From contig NZ_PQSU01000018.1 in assembly GCF_002920615.1 (NCBI RefSeq), forward strand, positions 152,261 through 216,260: a stretch of DNA of 64,000 bases. The letters are read 5' to 3'. The notes below the pieces were generated by a model. The model made no database searches, was not told the DNA's origin, and saw only the letters and a program-made list of their open reading frames with translations. The DNA is from Streptomyces sp. Ru62. GTDB lineage: Bacteria; Actinomycetota; Actinomycetes; Streptomycetales; Streptomycetaceae. Both the position numbers and the translations under genes were made by a program. Positions 37,215-45,358 of the stretch are shown here, one piece after another; the first letter of the stretch is position 1; every line of letters begins with the position of its first letter.

Positions 37215-38210
37215 GTGAACGGCTTCGGATACCTCAGGCCCGGCAGCGTCCAGGAGGCCGTCGAGGCCCACGCCGCCCAGCCCGGCGCCCGCTACCTGGC
37301 CGGCGGCACCAACCTGGTCGACCTGCTGAAACTCGGCGTGGAGCGGCCCGCCCTCCTCATCGACATCGGCCGGCTGCCGCTGGACGGCATCCAGGAGCTG
37401 CCCGACGGCTCCCTGCGGGTCGGCGCCACCGTCCGCAACAGCGACCTCGCCGCCGACGCGCGCGTCCGGACGCGCTGGCCGGCCCTGTCCCAGGCACTCC
37501 TCGCCGGAGCCTCCGCACAGCTGCGCAACGCCGCCACCACCGGCGGCAACCTGCTCCAGCGCACCCGCTGCCCCTACTTCCAGGACCTGGGCAAACCCTG
37601 CAACAAACGGGAGCCGGGCAGCGGCTGCGGCGCCCGGGACGGCGTCCACCGCGACCACGCCGTCCTCGGCCACTCCGCGCAGTGCATCGCCACCCACCCC
37701 TCCGACATGGCCGTCGCCCTCGCCGCCCTCGACGCCCAGGTCGAGCTGTACGGCCCCGAGGGCACCCGGCGCCTGCCGGTGGCCGACTTCCACCGGCTGC
37801 CCGGCGAGCACCCCGAGCGGGACACCTGGATCCGCCCCGGCGAACTGATCACCGGCGTGCTGCTCCCGGCCGCCACCGCCGGTGCCCCGTCCGCCTACCG
37901 CAAGGCCCGGGACCGGGCGTCGTACGCCTTCGCGCTCGCCTCCGTGGCCGTCCTGCTGCGGGTCGTGGACGGGGTCGTCGACCAGGTGGGCGTCGCCTTC
38001 GGCGGGCTCGCCCACCGGCCGTGGCGGGCCCGGCACACCGAGCTGGCCCTGCTGGGCGCCCCCGCCACCCCGGCCGCCTTCGAGGGGGCCGTGGCCCTCG
38101 AACTCGCGCACGCCGAGCCGCTGCGGGACAACGCCTACAAGGTGTCCCTCGCCCGCAACCTCGCCCTGGACGTCCTGAACCGTCTCGCCCCGGCCCCGGC
38201 AGTGGCCTGA
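37215..38210 (+). CDS. Molybdenum hydroxylase, FAD subunit with extra [4Fe-4S] cysteines
   Basis: A 331-residue FAD-binding subunit (CoxM/PaoB-like). The FAD loop is ARYLAGGTNLVDLLK and the second flavin contact is NAATTGGNLLQRTRCPYF. It holds the Cys set CPYF...PCNKREPGSGC...AQC (residues about 119-158) that binds an additional [4Fe-4S] cluster in PaoB/YagS-type and related aldehyde oxidoreductases. The C-terminal third is the usual CO-dehydrogenase flavoprotein domain. It follows the 2Fe-2S subunit with no gap and precedes the molybdenum subunit by 29 bp. Confidence 0.92.
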   Translation: MNGFGYLRPGSVQEAVEAHAAQPGARYLAGGTNLVDLLKLGVERPALLIDIGRLPLDGIQELPDGSLRVGATVRNSDLAADARVRTRWPALSQALLAGASAQLRNAATTGGNLLQRTRCPYFQDLGKPCNKREPGSGCGARDGVHRDHAVLGHSAQCIATHPSDMAVALAALDAQVELYGPEGTRRLPVADFHRLPGEHPERDTWIRPGELITGVLLPAATAGAPSAYRKARDRASYAFALASVAVLLRVVDGVVDQVGVAFGGLAHRPWRARHTELALLGAPATPAAFEGAVALELAHAEPLRDNAYKVSLARNLALDVLNRLAPAPAVA

Positions 38211-38239
38211 GCCCTCACAGGAGGAGCAGGAGGACCCCC

Positions 38240-40321
38240 ATGACCGGCACGACCGGCACCGCCCTGGGCGCCCCCGCCGAGCGCCGCGAAGGGCGCCAGA
38301 AGGTCACCGGCGCCGCCCGCTACGCCGCCGAGTACACCCTGCCCGGCCGCGTCCACGCCTGGCCCGTGCCCGCCGCGGTCGCCCGGGGCCGGGTCACCGC
38401 CGTCGACACCTCGGCCGCCCTCGCCCTGCCCGGCGTCCTCGCCGTCCTCACCCCCTTCGACGCGCCCCGGATCGCCGAGCCCGAGGACGGAACGCTCGCC
38501 GTGCTCCAGAACCCGGACGTACCGCACCGGGGCTGGTGCGTGGCCCTGGCCGTCGCCGAGACCCTGGAGACCGCCCGCGCCGCGGCCCGCGCCGTCCGGG
38601 TCACGTACGCCGGCGCACCCCACGACACCGGCCCCGTCGAGGGCCACCCGGGCGGCTACGAGCCGGAGGACGCGGGCGGCCAGCCCGGCCGGGTCGAGCA
38701 CGGCGACCCCGAGGCCGCCTACGCCACGGCCGAGGTCCGCGTCGACGTCACCTACCGGGTGCCGCCGCTGCACAACCACCCGATGGAGCCGCACACCAGC
38801 ACGGCCCACTGGGACGGTGACCGGCTCACCGCGTACACCTCCAGCCAGGGCGGTACGACCGTGCGGTCCGTGCTCGCCCAGCTGTTCCGGCATCCGGAGG
38901 AGCGGATCACCGTCGTCGCCGAGCACGTCGGCGGCGGCTTCGGCTCCAAGGGGACCCCGCGCCCGGACGTCGTCCTCGCCGTGCTCGCCGCCCGGCACAC
39001 CGGCCGGCCCGTCACCGTGGCCTACCCCCGCCGGTACCTGCCCACCACCGTCGGCCACCGCGCCCCGACCGTGCAGCGGCTGCGGCTCGGCGCGCACCCG
39101 GACGGCCGGCTCACCGCCGTGCTGCACGACGTCACCACCCACACCTCCCGCGTGAAGGAGTTCGTGGAGTACGCCGGGGTCGTCTCCCGCGTCATGTACG
39201 CCACCCCCAACCTGCGCAGCGCCCACCACGTGGTGCCGCTGGACGTGCCCAGCCCGTCCTGGATGCGGGCCCCCGGCGAGTCACCCGGCATGTACGCCCT
39301 GGAGTCCGCCATGGACGAACTCGCCGACGCGCTCGGCGTGGACCCGGTGGAGCTGCGCGTGCGCAACGAACCGGAGCGGGAACCGGGCAGCGGCAAGCCG
39401 TTCAGCAGCCGGCACGTCGTGGAGTGCCTGCGCGAGGGCGCCCGCCGCTTCGGCTGGGCCGGCCGGGACCCGCGCCCCGGCGTCCGCCGCGAGGGCCCGC
39501 TGCTCATCGGCACCGGCGTGGCCGCCGCCACCTACCCCGTGCAGATCGCCCCGTCCACCGCCACCGCCGAGGCCCGGCCCGACGGCACCTTCGTCATCCG
39601 GGTCAACGCGGCCGACATCGGCACCGGAGCCCGTACCGTCCTCGCCCAGATCGCCGCCGACGCCCTCGGCGTGCCCCTGGAGCGGGTGCGCACCGAGGTC
39701 GGCCACACCGATCTGCCGCCGGCCCCGCTGGCCGGGGGTTCCATGGGTACCGCCTCCTGGGGCTGGGCCGTGCACGAGGCGTGCACCCGGCTCGCCGCCC
39801 ATCCCGAGGAGGGGCCGACGGTCCGCGCCGACACCACCGGGACGGCCGACGCCGAAAGCCCCTACGCACGGCACGCGTTCGGCGCCCACTTCGCCGAGGT
39901 CGCCGTCGACACCGTCACCGGCGAGATCCGGGTGCGCCGGCTGCTCGGCGTCTTCGCCGCCGGGCGGATCCTCAACGCCCGCACCGCACGCTCCCAGTTC
40001 ACCGGCGCCATGGTCATGGGTCTCGGCATGGCCCTCACCGAGCACAGCACCCTGGACCCGGCGTTCGGCGACTTCCCCGAGGCCGACCTCGCCTCCTACC
40101 ACGTGCCCGTCCACGCCGACGTCCCCTCCATCGAGGCCGACTGGATCGACGAACACGACACCCACCTCAACCCCATGGGCAGCAAGGGCATCGGCGAGAT
40201 CGGCATCGTCGGCACCGCCGCCGCCCTCGGCAACGCCGTCCACCACGCCACCGGCATCCGCTTCCGCACCCTCCCCCTCACCCCCGACCGGATCCTCGCC
40301 GGCCTGCTGTCCGAGGGGTGA
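38240..40321 (+). CDS. Molybdenum hydroxylase, molybdopterin subunit (PaoC/YagR-like)
   Basis: A 693-residue catalytic subunit. Cofactor-binding segments are EHVGGGFGSKG, the MRAPGESPGMYALESAMDELA segment with the Arg used for substrate contact, ADIGTGARTVLAQIAADALG and the base-bearing MGSKGIGEIGIVG (Glu of GxGE). It hydroxylates an aldehyde or purine with water, passing two electrons out. The PaoC-like length and the 4Fe-4S-bearing partner favour an aldehyde or aromatic aldehyde over xanthine. ATG 38240 has the GGAGGAC ribosome site. Two bases after its stop starts the GH65 enzyme. Maturation genes are not nearby. Confidence 0.92.
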   Translation: MTGTTGTALGAPAERREGRQKVTGAARYAAEYTLPGRVHAWPVPAAVARGRVTAVDTSAALALPGVLAVLTPFDAPRIAEPEDGTLAVLQNPDVPHRGWCVALAVAETLETARAAARAVRVTYAGAPHDTGPVEGHPGGYEPEDAGGQPGRVEHGDPEAAYATAEVRVDVTYRVPPLHNHPMEPHTSTAHWDGDRLTAYTSSQGGTTVRSVLAQLFRHPEERITVVAEHVGGGFGSKGTPRPDVVLAVLAARHTGRPVTVAYPRRYLPTTVGHRAPTVQRLRLGAHPDGRLTAVLHDVTTHTSRVKEFVEYAGVVSRVMYATPNLRSAHHVVPLDVPSPSWMRAPGESPGMYALESAMDELADALGVDPVELRVRNEPEREPGSGKPFSSRHVVECLREGARRFGWAGRDPRPGVRREGPLLIGTGVAAATYPVQIAPSTATAEARPDGTFVIRVNAADIGTGARTVLAQIAADALGVPLERVRTEVGHTDLPPAPLAGGSMGTASWGWAVHEACTRLAAHPEEGPTVRADTTGTADAESPYARHAFGAHFAEVAVDTVTGEIRVRRLLGVFAAGRILNARTARSQFTGAMVMGLGMALTEHSTLDPAFGDFPEADLASYHVPVHADVPSIEADWIDEHDTHLNPMGSKGIGEIGIVGTAAALGNAVHHATGIRFRTLPLTPDRILAGLLSEG

Positions 40322-40323
40322 CG

Positions 40324-42729
40324 GTGACGGGACCCGCGTGGGAGCACCCCTGGGAGTACCCCTGGGAGCACGTCTGGGAGTACGAGGGTTACCGGCCGGC
40401 GGAGGAGCGCCTGCGGGAGTCCCTGTGCACCCTCGGCAACGGCTACTTCGCCACTCGCGGGGCGCTGCCCGAGTGCGCCGCGGACGACGTGCACTACCCG
40501 GGCACCTACGCGGCCGGCTGCTACAACCGGCTCACCTCCGAGGTCGCCGGGCGCCGCGTCGAGAACGAGGACATGGTCAACCTGCCCAACTGGCTGCCGC
40601 TGCGCTTCCGGCCCGCCGGCGGGGACTGGCTCACCCCGGACACCGTGCCCGTCACCGAGCACCACCAGGTGCTCCACCTCGACCCCGGCCTGCTGGAACG
40701 CCGTACCCGCTACCCGATCGGCCCCGCCGCCACCCTCCTCGTCCGGCAGGTGCGCCTGGTCCACCTGGCCGACCCCCACCTCGCCGCGCTGCGCACCGAG
40801 TTCACCGTCGAGGGCCACACCGTGGAGCTGGACGTCGAGGCCGCGCTCGACGGGCGCGTCACCAACTCCGGTGTCGACCGCTACCGGGACCTCGACGGCC
40901 GGCACCTCAGCCACATCGAGGCCGGCACCAGCGCACCCGGCACGGTCTGGCTGCGCTGCCGCACCCGGACCTCCGACATCAGCTTCGGACTGGCCGCCCG
41001 GCTGACCGCCGGTGTGCCGGTCACCCACGCCAACGAGGCCCACCGCGCCGTCCAGCGGCTCCGGTTGTCCCTGCCGCCCGGCCGGACCGCCACCGTCGAC
41101 AAGACCGTCGCCCTGCACACCTCCCGCGACCCGGCCATCAGCGACCCGCTGCGCGCGGCCGTGGACCGGGCCGACGCCGCCCCCGGCTTCGACGAACTGC
41201 GCGAGACCCACCACGCGACCTGGGAGCAGCTGTGGCGGCGCACCGCGCTCGACGTGCCCGGCGAGGCGGGCAGCATCCTGCGCCTGCACCTCTTCCACGT
41301 CCTGCAGACCCTCTCGCCGCACACCGCCGACCTGGACGTCGGCGTCCCCGCCCGCGGCCTGCACGGCGAGGCGTACCGGGGTCATGTCTTCTGGGACGAA
41401 CTCTTCGTCCTGCCCTACCTGAACCTCCATCTCCCCGAGGTCTCCCGCGCCCTGCTCCGCTACCGCCACCGCCGCCTGGACGCCGCCTGCCACGCGGCCC
41501 GCGACCTCGGCCGGGGCGGCGCGCTCTACCCGTGGCAGAGCGGCAGCGACGGCCGCGAGGAGACCCAGCAGCTTCATCTCAACCCGCGCTCCGGCCGCTG
41601 GCTGCCGGACCACTCCCGGCTCCAGCACCATGTCGGCTCGGCCGTGGCCTACAACGTCTGGCACTACTGCGAGGCGACCGGTGACATCGAGTTCCTGCAC
41701 GGCGAGGGCGCCGAGGTGCTCCTCCAGATCGCCCGCTTCTGGGGACAGTCGGCGACCTGGGACGACCACCTCGGCCGGTACCGCATCCGAGGTGTGGTCG
41801 GCCCCGACGAGTACCACGACGCCTACCCCGGCGCTGCGCGACCCGGCCTGGACGACAACGCGTACACCAATGTCACCGCCGCCTGGGTGCTCACCCGCGC
41901 CCTGGAACTGCTGCACGGCCTGCCTGAGCCGCGCCGCCGGGAACTCACCGAGCTGACCGGTCTCGGCGAGGACGAACCCGACCGCTGGACGGAGGTCTCC
42001 CGTCGCCTGCACATCCCCTTCCACGACGGGGTGATCAGCCAGTTCGACGGCTACGGCGACCTGGCCGAGCTGGACTGGGCGGGTTACCGCGGGCGGTACG
42101 ACGACATCCGGCGCCTGGACCGCATCCTGGAGGCGGAGGGCGACACCGTCAACCGCTACAAGGCGTCCAAACAGGCCGACGTGCTGATGCTCGGCTACCT
42201 CTTCTCCCCGCTCGAACTCCGCTCCCTGTTCCAGCAGTTGGGATACCACCTGGACGAGCACATCTGGCTCGCGACCGTGGACCACTATCTGCACCGCACC
42301 AGTCACGGCTCCACCCTCAGCGGCCTGGTCCACGGCTGGATCCTGGCCCGCGCCCGGCGCTCCGACGCCTGGAGCTTCGTCCAGGAGGCGCTGCGCGGCG
42401 ACATCGCCGACCTCCAGGGTGGCACCACCGGCGAGGGCATCCACCTCGGAGCGATGGCCGGCACGCTCGACCTCGTCCAGCGCGGACTGACCGGGCTGGA
42501 GGCCCGCGCCGGCGGCCTGTGCCTCGACCCGGTCCCGCTGCCCGAGCTGTCCTCCTACGGCTTCGGCGTCCGCTACCGCGGCCACTGGGGCGTCCGGCTG
42601 CGCCTGCGCAGCGGCCTGCTGGAGATCGCCGTACCGGACTCCGACCGCTCACCCATCGACATCCGCCTGCGCGACCGCGTGGTACCGGTGGGGCCGGGGG
42701 AGACGGCCCGACTGGTGCTTCCGGACTGA
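40324..42729 (+). CDS. Glycoside hydrolase family 65 protein (trehalose/kojibiose phosphorylase or trehalase type)
   Basis: An 801-residue GH65 enzyme. The N-terminal beta-sandwich holds LGNGYFATRG; the (alpha/alpha)6 barrel has HVFWDELFVLPYLNLHLPEV, the catalytic acid Glu496 in GVVGPDEYHD and the phosphate-site-like HGSTLSGLVHGW. GH65 members cleave alpha-linked glucose disaccharides, usually with phosphate, sometimes with water. The actinobacterial group with a PWQSGSDGREETQ motif (residues about 401-413) is often called trehalase. The GTG start is two bases after the molybdenum subunit stop, so it is in the same operon, an unusual pairing. Its first codons contain a fourfold 12-bp repeat. 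Confidence 0.88.
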   Translation: MTGPAWEHPWEYPWEHVWEYEGYRPAEERLRESLCTLGNGYFATRGALPECAADDVHYPGTYAAGCYNRLTSEVAGRRVENEDMVNLPNWLPLRFRPAGGDWLTPDTVPVTEHHQVLHLDPGLLERRTRYPIGPAATLLVRQVRLVHLADPHLAALRTEFTVEGHTVELDVEAALDGRVTNSGVDRYRDLDGRHLSHIEAGTSAPGTVWLRCRTRTSDISFGLAARLTAGVPVTHANEAHRAVQRLRLSLPPGRTATVDKTVALHTSRDPAISDPLRAAVDRADAAPGFDELRETHHATWEQLWRRTALDVPGEAGSILRLHLFHVLQTLSPHTADLDVGVPARGLHGEAYRGHVFWDELFVLPYLNLHLPEVSRALLRYRHRRLDAACHAARDLGRGGALYPWQSGSDGREETQQLHLNPRSGRWLPDHSRLQHHVGSAVAYNVWHYCEATGDIEFLHGEGAEVLLQIARFWGQSATWDDHLGRYRIRGVVGPDEYHDAYPGAARPGLDDNAYTNVTAAWVLTRALELLHGLPEPRRRELTELTGLGEDEPDRWTEVSRRLHIPFHDGVISQFDGYGDLAELDWAGYRGRYDDIRRLDRILEAEGDTVNRYKASKQADVLMLGYLFSPLELRSLFQQLGYHLDEHIWLATVDHYLHRTSHGSTLSGLVHGWILARARRSDAWSFVQEALRGDIADLQGGTTGEGIHLGAMAGTLDLVQRGLTGLEARAGGLCLDPVPLPELSSYGFGVRYRGHWGVRLRLRSGLLEIAVPDSDRSPIDIRLRDRVVPVGPGETARLVLPD
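40339..40386. repeat. Fourfold 12-bp in-frame repeat at the GH65 N-terminus
   Basis: Residues 6-21 read WEHP-WEYP-WEHV-WEYE, encoded by four tandem copies of TGGGAG(C/T)AC followed by a variable codon. The likely ancestral segment is the single WEY that precedes the first helix. The expansion keeps the frame and adds Trp-rich residues to the very start of the protein. Confidence 0.8.
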
Positions 42730-42769
42730 CCCCGGCCTGCGGCGCCCGAGCCGTACCAGGTCGGGGTCA
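42727..42769. terminator. Bidirectional terminator spanning both stop codons
   Basis: TGACCCCGGCCTG (42727-42739) pairs with CAGGTCGGGGTCA (42757-42769), 12 of 13 bases, around a 17-base loop. The left arm starts with the GH65 stop codon and the right arm ends with the stop codon of the convergent methyltransferase-NUDIX gene. Confidence 0.7.
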
Positions 42770-43831
42770 TGCGCGCCGGGCGTGGGCTCGGCTTTCGGTG
42801 ACCGGGTACCGGTGCACCGGCGGCAGACCGGGCAGCAGTCCGGGCCAGACCGTGTCCAGGACATGCGCGCTCGGTGTGAACAGCGGCCGGGCGAGGCCGG
42901 GCAGGTCGGCGGGTTCGTGCCACTCCCAGCGGCGGACCAGCCGTGGCTCGGTGACGACCGGCTCGCCGGTGAAGGCCGTGACCTGGACGGCGGCCGTCAC
43001 CCGGGGCATGCCGTCCACGGAGTCCATCAGGACCGCCCGCACCCGCGCGCCGGCGGGATCGGCCGTCAGGGACGTCTCCTCCTCCAGCTCCCGCACGGCC
43101 GCCGCGGCGAAGTCCTCGCCCGGCTCGTTCTTGCCGCCGGGCAGCTCCCACACACCCCGCACCGACCAGCCCAGCAGCACCCGCCCCGCCGCATCCGTGA
43201 CGACGACACCGGCCCCGGTCAGGGCATGCGGAGCAGGCCGGCCCTTGCCGGCGCAGACCAGAGCGGCGGGGGCGGGGTCGCGCAGGACGAGCAGGGCCAG
43301 ACCGTCGGCGTCGTACCGCCCGGCGGACTTCCAGCCCGCGCGGAGCAGGCCGATCTCCTCCTCGTCCAGCGCCACGCCCCGCTCACGCTCCGGTACGGCG
43401 CCCGCCACCGGGGTGATCACGCAGAGCGCGCCGCCGGGGCGCAGCCGCTCCCGCAGCCGTCCGAGCACCCGGGTGCGGTCGCGGACGAACGCCCAGCCGA
43501 GCCGTACGGTGATCAAGTCGTAACCGGCGCACGGGAGTTCGTCCAGGCTGTCGCGTTCGATGTCCAGCCGCCGGTACGTCACCCCGGTCGTGCCCGCACT
43601 CCGGGCTCCGGCGAGCGCGACGGGGGACCAGTCCACGGCGTCCACCAGGTACCCGGACGCGGCTAGGTGGCGGGCGAGTTCACCGAGCCCGCAGCCGACG
43701 TCCAGGCACCGCCCGCCCGCCGGTGCCGGTACGTGCTCGGCGAGCAGCCGGCGCTCGGCGGGGCCAAGGGGCCGGAACATGCTGCCGCGCGCGTAGTGCG
43801 CGTCCCACTCCTCGGGCTTCAGCTGTGCCAC
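42767..43831 (-). CDS. SAM methyltransferase fused to a NUDIX hydrolase
   Basis: A 354-residue two-domain protein. Residues 1-200 are a class I methyltransferase with SAM motif CLDVGCGLGELARHLA and the acidic loop LDIERDSLDELP. Residues 205-335 are a NUDIX domain with the signature GGKNEPGEDFAAAAVRELEEETSL (close to GX5EX7REUXEEXGU), which hydrolyses nucleoside diphosphate-linked compounds. Both active-site motifs appear intact. The join suggests sequential work on one nucleotide-type substrate, such as a damaged or modified nucleotide, or a fusion for expression. It converges with GH65 and is not clearly in an operon. Confidence 0.85.
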   Translation of the reverse strand: MAQLKPEEWDAHYARGSMFRPLGPAERRLLAEHVPAPAGGRCLDVGCGLGELARHLAASGYLVDAVDWSPVALAGARSAGTTGVTYRRLDIERDSLDELPCAGYDLITVRLGWAFVRDRTRVLGRLRERLRPGGALCVITPVAGAVPERERGVALDEEEIGLLRAGWKSAGRYDADGLALLVLRDPAPAALVCAGKGRPAPHALTGAGVVVTDAAGRVLLGWSVRGVWELPGGKNEPGEDFAAAAVRELEEETSLTADPAGARVRAVLMDSVDGMPRVTAAVQVTAFTGEPVVTEPRLVRRWEWHEPADLPGLARPLFTPSAHVLDTVWPGLLPGLPPVHRYPVTESRAHARRA

Positions 43832-43975
43832 CGGGCCTCCTCATGACGGTCGATACGCGGACAAGGGGATCATGGCCTGGTCACGGCCGGGACACACCGC
43901 CGTCCGCGATCTCGACGGCGCCCCTCGGCGGGACCACCATGGGAGGGCGGTCGAGGACGAGAGGAGCCGCCGCAC

Positions 43976-44785
43976 ATGAGGGTGACCGACGCGCCCTTGC
44001 GCGTCCTGGCCGTGGACGACGAGGAACCCGCGCTCGAAGAACTGCTCTACCTGCTGGGGGAGGACCCGCGGGTCGGCACCGCCGTGCCCGCACTGGAGGC
44101 CACCGAGGCGCTGCGCCGGCTGAGCCGGGCCATGGCGCAGGGCCCGGGCGGCACGGAGGGCTTCGACGTCGTCTTCCTCGACATCGACATGCCCGGCCTC
44201 AGCGGCCTGGAACTCGCCCGGCTGCTGGGCGGGTTCGCCGCTCCGCCGCTCGTCGTCTTCGTCACCGCCCACGAGGACTTCGCCGTACGCGCCTTCGACC
44301 TCAAGGCGGTGGACTACCTGCTCAAGCCGCTCCGCAAGGAACGCTTCGCCGAGGCGGTACGGCGGGTCGCCGAGCTCGTCAGGGCCGGACAGGGCCCCCG
44401 CCCGGCCGCACCCGTGCCACCCGCGCCCACGGCACCGGCCCTCGGCGACCAGGTGCCCGTGGAACTGGGCGGGGTGACCCGGTTCGTGCCCCTCGCCGAC
44501 ATCACCCATGTCGAGGCGCAGGGCGACTACGCGCGGCTGCACACCGGTCAGGGCAGCCATCTGGTGCGGATACCGCTGTCCACCCTGGAGGAGCAGTGGC
44601 GCTCGCGCGGCTTCGTCCGGATCCACCGCAGCCGGCTCGTCGCCCTCGGCCGGATCGAGGAACTCCGCCTGGACGGGGGCAACGTGAGCGTCCGGATCGG
44701 CGACCGGGTACTCGCCGTCAGCCGCCGCAACGCCCGCGAGCTCCGCGACCTGCTGGCGGGCCGTGCGACCGGCAGGATGCGCTGA
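43976..44785 (+). CDS. LytTR-family response regulator, orphan
   Basis: A 269-residue regulator: receiver domain (residues 1-130) with acidic pocket VDDEEPALEE, phospho-acceptor Asp in VVFLDIDMPGLSGLE and Lys in DYLLKPLRKE, then a proline-rich linker (138-150) and a C-terminal LytTR DNA-binding domain (155-262; ITHVEAQGDYARLHT, FVRIHRSRLVAL). LytTR regulators bind direct repeats and usually pair with a membrane sensor kinase. No kinase is in the window, so it is an orphan here. ATG 43976 has a GAGGAG site. Confidence 0.9.
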   Translation: MRVTDAPLRVLAVDDEEPALEELLYLLGEDPRVGTAVPALEATEALRRLSRAMAQGPGGTEGFDVVFLDIDMPGLSGLELARLLGGFAAPPLVVFVTAHEDFAVRAFDLKAVDYLLKPLRKERFAEAVRRVAELVRAGQGPRPAAPVPPAPTAPALGDQVPVELGGVTRFVPLADITHVEAQGDYARLHTGQGSHLVRIPLSTLEEQWRSRGFVRIHRSRLVALGRIEELRLDGGNVSVRIGDRVLAVSRRNARELRDLLAGRATGRMR

Positions 44786-44842
44786 GGGGTGCCGGGAGGC
44801 GCCGTCGCCCGTCCCGGCCGCCGCGCGTGTTAGGTTCGTCGA

Positions 44843-45343
44843 ATGAGTGCCCGACACGGCTCGTTCTCCTTGGACTTGGACTTCACGGTGCCTCGGTCGG
44901 AGGTCTTCCGCGGCTTCGCCGACCCGTCCCTGCGGCGCCGCTGGTTCCGCCTCCCCGGCGGCTCCGCCACCGCCCGGCACGAACTGGACTTCCGGGTCGG
45001 CGCCGGCGAGACCGCCCGCAACGTCTTCGTCTCCGGAGACACCGAGGAACACCTCGCCTACCGCTCCCGGTTCCTGGACATCGTGCCGGACACCCGGATC
45101 ATCTACGTCTACGAGGCCGAGGTCGACGGCAGCCGCCGCTGGATCTCCCTCGTCACCGTCGAACTCGCCGACGAGCCCGCCGGCTCCCGCCTGACCTGGA
45201 CCGAGCAGTACACCTGGCTCGTGCCGACCGGAGACGGCACCCAGGACGCCGCCCACCTCCGCGGCGGCACGCGCCTGCTGCTCAACGGCCTGTCCACGGT
45301 CGTGAACCCCGACCGCCACCACGGCCTGCGCGTACGGTCCTGA
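44843..45343 (+). CDS. SRPBCC (AHSA1-type) protein
   Basis: A 166-residue START-like fold protein of the AHSA1 group. Marks are FTVPRSEVFRGFADPSLRRRWF near the N-terminus, the LDFRVGAGETARNVF strand and the beta-strand SRLTWTEQYTW. The group forms a hydrophobic ligand pocket and is often co-expressed with ArsR regulators, though none is beside it. A TAGGTT-like -10 (about 44831-44836) 7 bases before the ATG suggests a leaderless transcript. Ligand unknown. Confidence 0.85.
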   Translation: MSARHGSFSLDLDFTVPRSEVFRGFADPSLRRRWFRLPGGSATARHELDFRVGAGETARNVFVSGDTEEHLAYRSRFLDIVPDTRIIYVYEAEVDGSRRWISLVTVELADEPAGSRLTWTEQYTWLVPTGDGTQDAAHLRGGTRLLLNGLSTVVNPDRHHGLRVRS

Positions 45344-45358
45344 GACCCGCTGCCGGGA

